NCBI RefSeq assembly: GCF_900130065.1
Contig: NZ_FQXV01000011.1
Span: forward strand, 103,432 to 167,431
DNA: 64,000 bases
Source: Sporobacter termitidis DSM 10068
GTDB taxonomy: Bacteria > Bacillota > Clostridia > Oscillospirales > Oscillospiraceae
Direction of reading: 5' to 3'
Shown: in pieces, positions 8,937 to 17,609 of the stretch
How positions within the stretch are numbered: the first letter of the stretch is position 1
Layout: each line of letters starts with the position of its first letter
Notes under the pieces: model-generated
Database searches by the model: none
What the model was told of the DNA's origin: nothing
What the model saw: only the letters and a program-made list of their open reading frames with translations
Made by a program: the position numbers and the translations under genes

Positions 8937-10598
8937 TCAGCAAAGCGTTGTCGTCCTGGTAAGCGGGTCGTATTGCGCCGCGCCGGGCGGACACCGGCCG
9001 GCTGTCCGCAGCGCTTTTTGCGCCGCGGCTTCCAGGTCCCTTTCAATGAAGTTCCGGGCAAAGTCCTCGGCCCGGACAGGCTTGCCCAGCAGAAAGCCCT
9101 GTACCTGCCGGCAGCCGAGCTTGTTGAGTATTCGGAGCTGCTCGTGGGATTCCACGCCCTCGGCGATCGTTGTTTTCCCCACGGCTTCGGCCAGCCTGAT
9201 AATGGCCCTGACGACCTCGACGCCGCTGCCGCCCGGCAGGAGCAGATTGTCGACGAGGGATTTGTCGATCTTGATCCTGTCGAAGCGGTATTTGTTCAGG
9301 TAGCCCAGGGACGAGTACCCCGAGCCGAAATCGTCGATCGACACGGAGATATTGAGCTCCTCCAGCAGATCGAAAATCGGCTTGACCTTTGAATTTTCCT
9401 CGATCATCAGATTTTCGGTGATCTCGGCGTCGATCCAGGCCGTGTTGACGCGGCTGTCGGTGATGAGCGTTTTCAGCGTCATGAAAAAGTCGTCCTCCGA
9501 AAGCTGGCGGGGCGAGATGTTGACGCCCATTTTCAGCTGTGTACCATACGTTTTGTTCCACAAAACGATCTGCTCGACAGCCTGCACGAGCACCCATTTG
9601 CCGATTCTGCTGATAAAGTCGATCTCCTCGGCCACCGGCACGAAAACGCTCGGCGGGATATACCCGTGCTCCGCGCTTTTCCAGCGCAGGAGCGCCTCGG
9701 CGCCGATCAGCCTTTCTCCCGGCAGCTCGAACTGCGGCTGGAAGACCAGCTCAAAGTCCTTGGAAAAGTCAGCTTTGCGCAGGAGCGCCTCGATCTCGTT
9801 TTTCCGCGTGATGTTCTCTTTGTAAAGCGGGCTGTAAAACACGTATTTATTGAAGCCCTCCGTCTTTGCCTTGTACATGGAAATATCGGAATTTTTCAGC
9901 AGCGTCACGCCGTCTCCGGCGTCGTCCGGGCAGACGGCGACACCGACGCTGATGGTGACGTACAGGACCTGATCTCCCACAAAAATCGGCGCCGAGCAGA
10001 TGTCGATGAGCTCCCTGCAGCAGGCGTCCAGCTCCTCGCGGCTCATACGGCCGCGGCGCATGACGGCAAATTCGTCGCCGCCGAGGCGCGCGAGCACCGC
10101 GCCGTGCGTGTTCCACGCCATGAGCCTGTCCGCGATCGCGGCGATCGCCTTGTCGCCCACGTCGTGGCCGTAGCTGACGTTGATGGTTTTGAACCTGTCC
10201 ACGTCAAACTGGAGGACGGCGAGCTTGTCGCCGGCCTCCAGCGACCGCGCCGCCTCCTCGATGCAGCGGAAAAAATAGTTCCTGTTATAGAGCCTTGTGA
10301 CCGCGTCCCTGTCCGCCAACGCCGACATTGCTTCCAGCTGCTCCGCCAGCCTTTTCTCCAGTTCCTCGTTGATATCGTATTGCTCTTGGCAGAGCGCCTG
10401 GTTTTCCCTGGCGATTCTAACATATTTTGCGCTTTTGACGTCGGCGGCGAGAAGGCACGCGCCGGCGGCGGCCGCGCTCAGCAGCGTCACAGCGGCGCCC
10501 GGCGCTCCCCCGCGCAGTATAATCACGCAGGCGGAAAGCGCCGCCGAAGCGGCCGTCAGAAGGATGATGATCGTGAATGTGCGTTTTTTATTCTGCAA
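8937..10598 (-). CDS. Membrane-anchored GGDEF-EAL cyclic-di-GMP enzyme
   Basis: 553 residues from a TTG at 10598 (GAGG 8 bases upstream; another in-frame TTG at 10622 has no such site). Two N-terminal membrane segments, then a short coiled coil (NEELEKRLAEQLEAM), a GGDEF domain with intact RLGGDEF (about 171-177), and an EAL domain with intact EALLRW, EITEN, DDFGSGYSSLG and AEGVE. Both the diguanylate cyclase and the phosphodiesterase sites look active. The usual RxxD inhibitory site ahead of GGDEF is absent. It sets c-di-GMP levels at the membrane; no dedicated sensor domain is seen. Confidence 0.93.
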   Translation of the reverse strand: MQNKKRTFTIIILLTAASAALSACVIILRGGAPGAAVTLLSAAAAGACLLAADVKSAKYVRIARENQALCQEQYDINEELEKRLAEQLEAMSALADRDAVTRLYNRNYFFRCIEEAARSLEAGDKLAVLQFDVDRFKTINVSYGHDVGDKAIAAIADRLMAWNTHGAVLARLGGDEFAVMRRGRMSREELDACCRELIDICSAPIFVGDQVLYVTISVGVAVCPDDAGDGVTLLKNSDISMYKAKTEGFNKYVFYSPLYKENITRKNEIEALLRKADFSKDFELVFQPQFELPGERLIGAEALLRWKSAEHGYIPPSVFVPVAEEIDFISRIGKWVLVQAVEQIVLWNKTYGTQLKMGVNISPRQLSEDDFFMTLKTLITDSRVNTAWIDAEITENLMIEENSKVKPIFDLLEELNISVSIDDFGSGYSSLGYLNKYRFDRIKIDKSLVDNLLLPGGSGVEVVRAIIRLAEAVGKTTIAEGVESHEQLRILNKLGCRQVQGFLLGKPVRAEDFARNFIERDLEAAAQKALRTAGRCPPGAAQYDPLTRTTTLC

Positions 10599-10707
10599 AT
10601 TCTGATCCTCACTTTTCGACAAAATTCGCGCATTATTGCGTATAGCTCTTTATCGATATAAATTTCCATAATATTAGTAATTTACAAAGATTTTCTTGTA
10701 CGGCGAC

Positions 10708-10749
10708 AAAAAAACCGCCGGATGGCGGAGTGCTCCGTCACCCGGCGGC
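10708..10749 (-). terminator. Terminator after the DUF218 gene
   Basis: Read on the minus strand: CCGCCGGGTGACGGAG, a CACT loop, CTCCGCCATCCGGCGG, then a run of seven T. It is imperfect at two positions, 50 bp past the stop of the DUF218 gene. Confidence 0.88.
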
Positions 10750-10802
10750 AACCGGGAATTCGTTGTTTTTCAGGGCCGTCCGATTGCGCGGGATGCGCGC
10801 GC

Positions 10803-11489
10803 TCAGTCGGTGATGTCGCCGTTACCGCCCACCGGAATAACGTCCCCCAGATACGTGGGCCGCGGCTTGAAAATACAGTTAAAAACATCCTTCGGGCGCG
10901 CCAGAATCTCCCGCATTTCCCGGAGAGCCTGACCGGCATACGGCCTCGGGTCGGAGGCCACGCCGTAGGCGTCGAGCCCCAGGGCGCGGGCGATATACAC
11001 GGCCCGGTACAGGTGATACCGCTGCGTGACGATAACGATCTTTTTTGCCACGAAGACGTCGCGCGCGCGGTACATGCTCTCATATGTCGAAAAGCCGGCG
11101 TGGTCCTGGAATATATGGGACGACGGTACGCCGTACCGGACGGCGTAGTCCTTCATCACCTTGACCTCGTTATAGCTCACCTTGCCGTTGTCCCCACTCA
11201 TGAGGAGCCTGTCGGAAACGCCCAGATGGTACAGCCGGACGCCCTCGGCAAGGCGGTCCTCCAGCATCTCGCTGGGGTATTTGTTGGCGTACACCGCGGC
11301 GCCCAGAACAAGGATGCAATCCACGCCGCCGAGCTTTGACGCCTCGTCCTCCGAGACGATCCACCGCCCGCCGGTGTCGACGACCTGTCTGTTCAGCAGG
11401 GCCAGCAGAATAGCCCCCGCCACAGCCAGCAGGACGACGGCGGAAAGGACGGTCCTTATGGTCCCGGCGTGTTTTTGACGGTTTTTCAT
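10803..11489 (-). CDS. DUF218 (SanA/YdcF-like) membrane-anchored protein
   Basis: 228 residues. One N-terminal transmembrane helix (about 10-32), then the DUF218 domain: DCILVLGAAVYANKYPSEMLEDRLAEGVRLY, LLMSGDNG and the IVIVTQRYHLYRAVYIARALGLDAYGV motif. SanA-like members influence envelope permeability and vancomycin exclusion; the chemistry is unknown. The ATG at 11489 (MKNRQKH) follows GGAGG by 9 bases and puts the membrane helix at the right place; an in-frame upstream extension lacks support. Confidence 0.87.
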   Translation of the reverse strand: MKNRQKHAGTIRTVLSAVVLLAVAGAILLALLNRQVVDTGGRWIVSEDEASKLGGVDCILVLGAAVYANKYPSEMLEDRLAEGVRLYHLGVSDRLLMSGDNGKVSYNEVKVMKDYAVRYGVPSSHIFQDHAGFSTYESMYRARDVFVAKKIVIVTQRYHLYRAVYIARALGLDAYGVASDPRPYAGQALREMREILARPKDVFNCIFKPRPTYLGDVIPVGGNGDITD

Positions 11490-11752
11490 CTCCTTAAGCC
11501 TCCGCGAAATCGGCGCCGCCGCTTTATCAAAGCCAGGCGCCTTCTCCCAGGGGCGAAAGCGCCTGTTGTTTGCCGTGTTCTTATGCTCAACTTTAACATA
11601 ACCGCACCGATTATTCAAATCATTTTATTGTCAGATCCGGCCTTAACTGACAAGATTTGCCCGGAACCGGCGCGCGCATAAACCGGCCGCCGGCGCTCAT
11701 ACTATGAATGGACACTTCAGTATTCTCCATACGGAGGATCGGGTGTCATAAA

Positions 11753-11854
11753 ATGAATATCATCAAGCAAGGTTTAGTCGAACACTGGGAGATGATTAAG
11801 TTGAATTACGTCGGATGGCCAATATTGATACGCGCAGTGATTGACGTACCATAG
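11753..11854 (+). CDS. Possible 33-residue peptide
   Basis: ATG to TAG, MNIIKQGLVEHWEMIKLN and a hydrophobic tail WPILIRAVIDVP. A GGAGG lies about 15 bases upstream, longer than usual. A terminator hairpin follows 50 bp later, which would fit a tiny transcription unit. It could equally be a decayed gene fragment. No family recognised. Confidence 0.25.
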   Translation: MNIIKQGLVEHWEMIKLNYVGWPILIRAVIDVP

Positions 11855-11906
11855 GCAAGAAGCTAAGCAGACAGACATTATTTCTCGCAAACTAAACAAT
11901 GTCTTG

Positions 11907-11944
11907 AAAAGACGGGGATTCCTTACGGAATCCCTTGTCTTTTT
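11907..11944 (+). terminator. Terminator or attenuator ahead of the MATE gene
   Basis: AAAAGAC-GGGGATTCC pairs with GGAATCCC-TTGTCTTTT across a TTAC loop and ends in a T run. It ends whatever transcript comes from the left; the MATE promoter lies downstream, so it is probably not an attenuator of that gene. Confidence 0.75.
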
Positions 11945-12018
11945 CAGGCTGTCGGAATCCCTTGTGAAAGGCCGCGAACGGTCGAGTAAAATTGCCCTGT
12001 CCGTATAAAGACGATATG

Positions 12019-12047
12019 TTGAAATATGGAATTGCATATGTTACACT
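12019..12047 (+). promoter_or_regulatory. Predicted promoter of the MATE gene
   Basis: TTGAAA (12019-12024), a 17-bp spacer, TACACT (12042-12047); 58 bp before the start codon. Confidence 0.55.
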
Positions 12048-12104
12048 GGATGCAAAAAGTATCATGCTACATATCCGTAGCGATTTCTGAGGTGAAAGGA
12101 CATA

Positions 12105-13529
12105 ATGCTCAAAAAGTTCATAGCGCTTTTCGGTGCGCAGGACATGACTGTGGGCGGCCCCTTCATGTGCCTGCTTAAATTCTCTGTGCCTCTGCTTATC
12201 GGCAACATCGCGCAAATGCTGTATTTCACCATCGATTCCATCGTCGTCGGCAAATATATGGGCGACGCTGCCCTGGCAGCCATCGGCGTCAGCAGCCCCA
12301 TACAGAATCTGTTCCTTGTTTTCTTTATGGCGATCGGCTCCGGCGTCACCGTGATGGTCGCCCAGTACTTCGGCGCGAAGGACTTCCGCAACGTCGGCGG
12401 CACGATCGGCAATTCCATCACGCTCATTATCATCATGTCCGTTTTGATCACCGCCGTCGCCACACCGCTGTCGGCAGCGATGCTCCGGGCTGTCGCCACA
12501 CCGCCCGAGACCTTTGATATGGCGAAGATTTATCTCGAAATCCTGTTTATCGGTACGGCAGGAAACGGCTTTTACAACATCCTGGCCGGTATCCTGCGCG
12601 GTCTCGGGGAATCTGTTTTCCCGCTCGCTGTGCTGCTCGTTTCGGTGCTCCTGAACGCGGGGCTTGAAATCTGGTTTGTCGCCGGCCTTGGCTGGGGCAT
12701 GCCCGGCGCGGCCTGGGCGACCGTCATCGCGCAGACCGTATCGGCGGCGGCGTGTCTCTTCAAGATACTCAGGATGCGCTCGATCGTTAAAATCGAGCCG
12801 GGAATGCTGAAGCTCCGGCGCGGCATCGTGCGGCACATCGTCCGGTTGGGCGTGCCGACAGGGCTGTCGATGGGGGTTATGTTTTTTGCCACCATCATCG
12901 TGCAGTCCCTCATCAACAGCATGGGCTATCTTGTCACGGCCGCGATCACGGCGATGTTCCGGCTTGACGGCTTTGCCGTGCTGCCGAGCCAGACCTTTTC
13001 CATGTCGGCTTCCACCTTTACCGGCCAGAATATCGGCGCGGGCAAAATGGACCGCGTTAAGAAGGGCACCTGGACGGTGTTTTACATGTGCCTCGTTTTC
13101 ACCGTTACCATGGTCGCGTGCATGCTGATCTTCGGCCGGCATCTGCTGGGCCTGTTCACGACGACGGAATCGGTCATCGATATGGGCATGGGCTTTATTC
13201 AGGTCATGGTGGCCGGGTATATCGCCATGGTGGTCAGCAACACCTTCAGCGGCGTGATGCGCGGCGCCGGCGACAGCATGGGCCCGATGTGGATTTCCAT
13301 TGCCACCAACGTCATTCTCCGCGTCCCGCTCTCCTATGGGATCGCGCATTTTACAAAAAGCGCGGCTCATCCGAACGGCGACCCGAATTCGCCCTTCATC
13401 GCCCTGAGCGCCGCCATTATCCTGGGCGCGCTGATCACCATCATCTATTACAGGAAGGGCAACTGGCGCAACAAATCCATCGTTCAGCCGCGCCAAAGCG
13501 CGCTGCCCGAGGCGGAAGCCACGGCATAA
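12105..13529 (+). CDS. MATE-family multidrug/solute efflux transporter
   Basis: 474 residues with about twelve transmembrane helices in two related halves, the length and pattern of MATE exporters, which use Na+ or H+ gradients to expel drugs or metabolites. N-terminal FMCLLKFSVPLLIGNIAQMLYFTIDSIVVGKYMG and the second-half IGAGKMDRVKKGTW are characteristic. ATG follows AAAGGA by 4 bases. Monocistronic, with its own promoter; the downstream palindrome belongs to a dispersed repeat and can serve as terminator. Substrate unknown. Confidence 0.92.
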   Translation: MLKKFIALFGAQDMTVGGPFMCLLKFSVPLLIGNIAQMLYFTIDSIVVGKYMGDAALAAIGVSSPIQNLFLVFFMAIGSGVTVMVAQYFGAKDFRNVGGTIGNSITLIIIMSVLITAVATPLSAAMLRAVATPPETFDMAKIYLEILFIGTAGNGFYNILAGILRGLGESVFPLAVLLVSVLLNAGLEIWFVAGLGWGMPGAAWATVIAQTVSAAACLFKILRMRSIVKIEPGMLKLRRGIVRHIVRLGVPTGLSMGVMFFATIIVQSLINSMGYLVTAAITAMFRLDGFAVLPSQTFSMSASTFTGQNIGAGKMDRVKKGTWTVFYMCLVFTVTMVACMLIFGRHLLGLFTTTESVIDMGMGFIQVMVAGYIAMVVSNTFSGVMRGAGDSMGPMWISIATNVILRVPLSYGIAHFTKSAAHPNGDPNSPFIALSAAIILGALITIIYYRKGNWRNKSIVQPRQSALPEAEATA

Positions 13530-13537
13530 AAACTTAT

Positions 13538-13703
13538 TGTCGGTAAAGCCCTTAGGGCTTTACCGACAAGGGGTATGCGTGCAGGACGCTCCACCGCTTA
13601 CCTGCACGAAAAGAGTCCTTTCCGACGTACACGCCGCCGGAAAGGACGAATAAAACTCTATTTCCGCCGTGCGCGGCGGAAACTCTGCGAGGCGCTTTTC
13701 TTT
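13538..13703 (+). repeat. Dispersed intergenic repeat, copy 1
   Basis: Begins with a perfect 14-bp palindrome (TGTCGGTAAAGCCC / GGGCTTTACCGACA), continues with GACAAGGGG, a GC-rich middle with further stems, and ends in a GCCG...CGGCGGAAACTCTGCGAGGC hairpin box. The same landmarks in the same order occur at 29.24-29.41 kb, and on the other strand at 63.48-63.55 kb. It lies at the 3' ends of the convergent MATE and DUF2628 genes. Confidence 0.8.
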
Positions 13704-13746
13704 CACGAAATTTTCCGAATAACCGAAGTGCAGTTATAGCGGCCGG

Positions 13747-14190
13747 TCAGGAATAGAAGAAGCGGAAGATGACGCACTCCAGGGACAGAAGGACGATAAA
13801 CGACAAAACCGCCAAAACCGCCGAGGTGCCGCCGTACAGCTTTGCGTAGCGCGATCTGGCCGGTTCCCGCAGGCGCATCCCGCCGCGGGCGACGTTCTCG
13901 ATGTGCTGCATGTAGAACATGTTGCCGCAAAGCGCGACAAACAGCCGGAAAAGCAGCGCCAGCACCAGCGTGACGATGCCGCCCAGAAAGCAGAGGCCGG
14001 CGGAAATCACCATGGACGCAATCCCCCATGAATATACCTTCCGGTAGAAAAACCAGCCTGTGGGGAAAAGCGCGGCCGCCCAGTTCCAGCACGCTCTGCT
14101 TTTCCGGCCTCGGAGCCTCTCAAAAACAGCCGCGTAGTACCCGACATTTGTCCGGATATACCGCTCTTCATCGGCCGACAATCGCACCAC
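13747..14190 (-). CDS. DUF2628-like small membrane protein
   Basis: 147 residues from a GTG at 14190 behind AGGAGGGGAG. The front (ADEERYIRTNVGYYAAVFERL, then CWNWAAALFPTGWFFYRKVYSWG) is the DUF2628 pattern; two or three membrane helices follow (about 55-90 and 120-145). Function of the family is unknown; members sit in the cytoplasmic membrane. A second GTG directly after is an equally possible start. Confidence 0.72.
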   Translation of the reverse strand: MVRLSADEERYIRTNVGYYAAVFERLRGRKSRACWNWAAALFPTGWFFYRKVYSWGIASMVISAGLCFLGGIVTLVLALLFRLFVALCGNMFYMQHIENVARGGMRLREPARSRYAKLYGGTSAVLAVLSFIVLLSLECVIFRFFYS

Positions 14191-14264
14191 CGCCTCTCCC
14201 CTCCTCGACGCAACGCCCGGCAAGGCGAAAAATCCCTTTTTTCCCTGCTTTTTTCATTATGACA

Positions 14265-14298
14265 AAAACAGGCCGGCAAGTCAACACTGCCGGCCTGC
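14265..14298 (-). terminator. Terminator between two minus-strand genes
   Basis: AGGCCGGCA / TGCCGGCCT with a nine-base loop; read on the minus strand it ends in GTTTTTG. It follows the gene at 14317-14814. Confidence 0.85.
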
Positions 14299-14316
14299 TA
14301 TATTTTTTTGAGTGCT

Positions 14317-14814
14317 TTAACTTAGAATTTCCGTGCCGGCCGCCGGGTAATCGTGCCCGCAGAGGCAGAATACGTCCCTGCAGCGGACCTTGTGGCGGCA
14401 AACCGGAAAATTATATTCAAAATTATACTTGGCGTATGTCACGGCCTGGAGAAGGGGCGCGGTATCACACAGATCGATGTCGCTGTTCGTCTCCTGGTCT
14501 CTTATGTACACCGTGTCAAATGTCGCGGCCAGCTCTTTCAGCAGCGCGATGACGCTGCCAGATATCCTCACGTCGTTCACTTTGGCAAAGCGCACCGTGA
14601 GGAGCACTCTTCCCCCCGGGGAAAACCGCAGATTAACGTGGTTTTCCTCCCGCAGTACCAGCTCGATAACACCGTAGTCATTGACCATTTCCATCGTCAC
14701 CGTGCCGCCGAACCGTTCCACCGGAACGGCGCCGGCGTGGCAAAGCGCGCCCGTCATATCTTCCATCGAGAGATTTTGATATTTCGCGGTGATTTTATAC
14801 GCTTCGTAACCCAT
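14317..14814 (-). CDS. Uncharacterised 165-residue protein
   Basis: Not recognised. Soluble, mixed alpha/beta, without signal peptide or membrane helix. The middle alternates hydrophobic strands (TVTMEMVNDYGVIELVL, VNLRFSPGGRVLLTVRF). The C-terminus has five Cys in a short stretch (CRHKVRCRDVFCLCGHDY) that could bind a metal. AAAGGGAG lies 8-9 bases before the ATG, and a terminator follows, so it is a true single-gene unit. Confidence 0.75.
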   Translation of the reverse strand: MGYEAYKITAKYQNLSMEDMTGALCHAGAVPVERFGGTVTMEMVNDYGVIELVLREENHVNLRFSPGGRVLLTVRFAKVNDVRISGSVIALLKELAATFDTVYIRDQETNSDIDLCDTAPLLQAVTYAKYNFEYNFPVCRHKVRCRDVFCLCGHDYPAAGTEILS

Positions 14815-15081
14815 AAGATGCGCTCCCTTTCATGATAATCCAATTGCCGCCCGAGATGCCCCAAAGGAAAACGCGGGTAGTTGTTCCGTGACCGCCAGCC
14901 CCTGCCGGAGTTCGTCGTCAGCTCATGTCCTTTGCTTTTTTATTTGAATTAACTGTCAATTCATCCATTAATTACAATTCATTATAAGTTTGAAATTCCA
15001 ATTTGTATATATGCATTTTACAAAAATTCATAATATTTTACTATACCATTTGTCTAAACGCCATGTTTTCCTGAAGGAGCA

Positions 15082-15148
15082 CAGGCGAACACGGTCCGCC
15101 CCTGTGGGGTGTCTCCAAAAAGGCGTAGGGGCGAATTGCGTTGGCCTG
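15082..15148. repeat. MITE/REP-like imperfect inverted repeat
   Basis: CAGGCGAACACGGTCCGCCCCT pairs imperfectly with the reverse complement of the segment ending TTGGCCTG (about 18 of 22 positions), separated by about 20 bases and containing the GTAGGGGCGAA box often seen in short palindromic repeats of Clostridia. No coding capacity. Confidence 0.5.
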
Positions 15149-15159
15149 AGCTGCGCACG

Positions 15160-15193
15160 AAAAGAGAGGTCCGGCAAAAGCCGGACCTCTCTA
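15160..15193 (-). terminator. Terminator of the SPFH gene
   Basis: A 13-bp perfect stem AGAGAGGTCCGGC / GCCGGACCTCTCT with a four-base loop, followed on the minus strand by TTTTCG. Confidence 0.9.
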
Positions 15194-15221
15194 ATAGATA
15201 TATATCTTTTAGATATATAAT

Positions 15222-17186
15222 TTACTTGACCTCGGGCGTCTCGCCGGAGGTTTTATCGGGCAGCGTTACGCCGAGCTTGCCGAGCGTGATGAGCTTGAGG
15301 AGCGTTTCCAGCACGACGCTGCCGCTGCCGCTCTGGTCGTCTCCGCCCATGTTGACCACGGTCTTCGGCACCAGGTCGACCTGCGTGTTCTTGATGGCGT
15401 CGCTCAGCTTGTCTATGACCTCCTGGGTGACTCTGTACTCGGCCCCGCCGTATGCCTTGACCTGCGCTTCGATCGCATTGGCCTTGGCGATACCGACGGC
15501 CTTCTCCTTGGAGGCCTCCGCCTCGCCTTCCACGCGGACGCGCTCCGCGTTGGCCTTGGCCAGCGCCGTGATCTGGGTGGCCTCCTGCTCGGCCTTGCTG
15601 GCCAGCGCGGCGCCGTTGTTGCGTTCGACCTCGATCTGGATCTTGGATTCCGTCAGCTTGCTCTGCTGGACGGCGACGGCCTCGGCCTCGCGGAGCGTCT
15701 TCTCGCTCTCGGCGGCCTCCTGCTGCTTGTGGTAGGTCGTCTTCTTTTCCTCGGCGATCTGCCGGTCGCGGAGCTGCGTCAGGATGTTCTCGATCTGCTG
15801 ATCGCCGATACCGGCCGATTTGGGCGTACCGATGAGCACTTCCTCCAGCTCCAGGTTATATTTGTTGAACTTCTCCTTCATCTCCGCAACGGCGCGCTCG
15901 CGGATGGCGCTGCGCTCCTGGATGAGCTCGATGAGCGTCTTCGTCTGGGCCACGTCCTTGAAGTAGGCGCCGACCAGCGGGTCCAGCGACTGGTTGACCA
16001 GCATGCTGATATCGCCGAAGCGCTGGATGACCCAGGGCGCCTGCTTGTAATCGATGTGCATGACGACGGACAGCGGAAGCGACGGTTCGAACGCGTCCTT
16101 GGTGATGATGTCGACCTCAGCCAGGTTTTCGTCGTACTTGTGGTCGCCCACCTCGCCCTTGTTCCACTTCAGGATGATATTCGTCGTGGGGACCTGGATG
16201 ACCTTGCCCGCGTCGGTGTTGAACGCGTATTTGCCGGGCATGAGCGGCTTTGCGAGCACGCCCTTGCACCCCTCCTCCACCAGCTCGCCGTGCTTATAGT
16301 CGGAGCCCGTGGTGTCGACGCCCTCCTTGCCGAAGAAGGAGACGACGACGCCCACATAGCCGATGGGTACGACGGTTTTTTCCTTGAACTCCACGGTGGC
16401 GAACAGGCGGTTGATGTAATAAGTACCGTCGATCAGCACCTTGATCTGCTTGCCTTTGTATCCGCCGAGCTCCAGGAACTTCTCGGGGTCCTGGAAATTC
16501 TGGTGATCCTCGCCCACGTCGGGCGCGATGATCTCGCCCTGCGGCAGCGGGTGCCCGTCGTGGATGGTGACGATGCCCATATAATCGCTGGAGTCGCGGC
16601 CCTTGCCCATAATGACGATCGGCCGGAACGCGTCGCGCTCCACCAGCGTCTGATGCATACCGGAGATTTCCTGCATCTCCGCCTTTGTGCCGCTGAAGAT
16701 CGTTTTGATCTCATTGGAGGTGATGACGATAAACTGCGCCAGGTTGATGGCGTATGTACCCTCTCTCAGGATACCGCGTTGGGGACCCTTCTGTCCCCCC
16801 TCGTTCAAAAAGCCGCGGACGTCCTGGAAATTATTCGCCTCGGGTACGACCTTGCCCAGAATCTGAGACGGCGTGAGAGGGATGCCGTCCCGCGCAAAGA
16901 TGTAGGCGATCTGCCCCTGCGGGATGGTGATCAGGGGGTATTTGTGGATGCGGTACATCAGCACGGTCCTGAAATGGATGCCGCCTCGCAGAAGGTCCGG
17001 AGAATAACCCGCCTCGCCGTGCAGGGCGATGATCGCATCCTTCAGCGAGCCCCTGACGCTCCACCACTTTTCGACCACGGCCACCTCGTTCGGGTTGATG
17101 ACCCGAAGGCCAAGAATCTTGGCGATGAAGAGGTACAGGACAAAAAGCCCGGCAATGACGCTGACGATGATCAACAATAAACTCAT
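15222..17186 (-). CDS. Large SPFH/band-7 (flotillin-like) membrane scaffold protein
   Basis: 654 residues. One N-terminal membrane helix (about 2-25), a long extracytoplasmic or surface-facing SPFH region, then a Glu/Ala/Lys-rich coiled coil (about 480-590) as in flotillins. Such proteins organise membrane microdomains. Two segments repeat the pattern PL..I...V....NFQD...FL..GG.KG.Q...L..GTY.IN, at roughly residues 100-155 and 215-270, so part of the protein is internally duplicated. ATG at 17186 is chosen because the in-frame GTG at 17198 overlaps the AAAGG site. It has no NfeD-like partner nearby. Confidence 0.85.
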   Translation of the reverse strand: MSLLLIIVSVIAGLFVLYLFIAKILGLRVINPNEVAVVEKWWSVRGSLKDAIIALHGEAGYSPDLLRGGIHFRTVLMYRIHKYPLITIPQGQIAYIFARDGIPLTPSQILGKVVPEANNFQDVRGFLNEGGQKGPQRGILREGTYAINLAQFIVITSNEIKTIFSGTKAEMQEISGMHQTLVERDAFRPIVIMGKGRDSSDYMGIVTIHDGHPLPQGEIIAPDVGEDHQNFQDPEKFLELGGYKGKQIKVLIDGTYYINRLFATVEFKEKTVVPIGYVGVVVSFFGKEGVDTTGSDYKHGELVEEGCKGVLAKPLMPGKYAFNTDAGKVIQVPTTNIILKWNKGEVGDHKYDENLAEVDIITKDAFEPSLPLSVVMHIDYKQAPWVIQRFGDISMLVNQSLDPLVGAYFKDVAQTKTLIELIQERSAIRERAVAEMKEKFNKYNLELEEVLIGTPKSAGIGDQQIENILTQLRDRQIAEEKKTTYHKQQEAAESEKTLREAEAVAVQQSKLTESKIQIEVERNNGAALASKAEQEATQITALAKANAERVRVEGEAEASKEKAVGIAKANAIEAQVKAYGGAEYRVTQEVIDKLSDAIKNTQVDLVPKTVVNMGGDDQSGSGSVVLETLLKLITLGKLGVTLPDKTSGETPEVK

Positions 17187-17488
17187 AACATAACTCACCT
17201 TTCTTTATTATTCGGCCGGCGCCGCCCTCCCGGAGCTTTGTTTACGGCGCCGCCCTATGCTCGAAGAATACCATACCGCCGCGGCGCGTTTGCTTTTCCA
17301 ATTCAAACCCCTCCCCGGCTCCCCTATATGACATATATTACCGAAAAACGGCCGGGATTACAATCGCGGCGGCGCCGGCCGGGCGCGGGCACCGTAATTT
17401 TAACGAATTTTTAACCGGTTTGTTGTAGCAGCCGCGCACCGGAAACCATATAATAACGATGTCGGCAAAAACAGAAAGGAGGATTGTC
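17187..17488. other. Intergenic region upstream of the SPFH and 38-residue genes
   Basis: No gene. GC-rich on the left with GGCGCCGCC repeats, AT-rich on the right. A perfect TATAAT at 17449-17454, 35 bp before the small gene, could be its -10 box, but no good -35 is seen. Confidence 0.4.
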
Positions 17489-17605
17489 ATGCTCATCTCG
17501 CGGCAGGAAAACGAAGAGCTCTACTACCTTATCTTCTGCGACGAAAAGCCGGAAGACCACAGCGACAGCGAGGACCGCGGCGACAAAACCGTAAAAAAGC
17601 AATAA
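17489..17605 (+). CDS. Small acidic protein, 38 residues
   Basis: MLISRQENEELYYLIFCDEK, then an Asp/Glu/Lys-rich tail. The start is very well supported by AAGGAGG with a 6-base spacer, and a hairpin with a T run follows the stop (17610-17638), making a complete small transcription unit. It is soluble and acidic, with one Cys. No family recognised; it could be a regulatory or accessory peptide. Confidence 0.7.
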   Translation: MLISRQENEELYYLIFCDEKPEDHSDSEDRGDKTVKKQ

Positions 17606-17609
17606 AAAT

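Larger units (their letters stand above)
11490..12104. other. 615-bp intergenic region upstream of the MATE gene
   Basis: Holds the promoter of the DUF218 gene on the left, a possible 33-codon frame (11753-11854), a strong hairpin terminator (11907-11944), and a promoter for the MATE gene (12019-12047). The 13-mer CGGAATCCCTTGT occurs twice, once in the hairpin and once just after it. No recognised riboswitch class fits what is visible. Confidence 0.6.
14815..15221. other. 407-bp AT-rich intergenic region
   Basis: The left part carries the ribosome binding site and presumably promoter of the leftward 165-residue gene. The centre (14930-15070) is AT-rich with no gene. The right part holds a MITE-like inverted repeat (15082-15148) and the terminator of the SPFH gene (15163-15192). 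Confidence 0.5.

Noticed and set aside
11892..13496. 534-codon minus-strand open frame opposite the MATE gene
   Set aside because: Low-complexity Asp/His/Arg composition typical of an antisense shadow of a membrane protein gene.
13538..13703. CRISPR or tRNA-like interpretation of the dispersed repeat
   Set aside because: Copies are single, far apart, not regularly spaced, and do not fold as a cloverleaf.
14990..15220. 76-codon plus-strand open frame
   Set aside because: It runs through the MITE-like repeat and the terminator of the SPFH gene and has no ribosome binding site.
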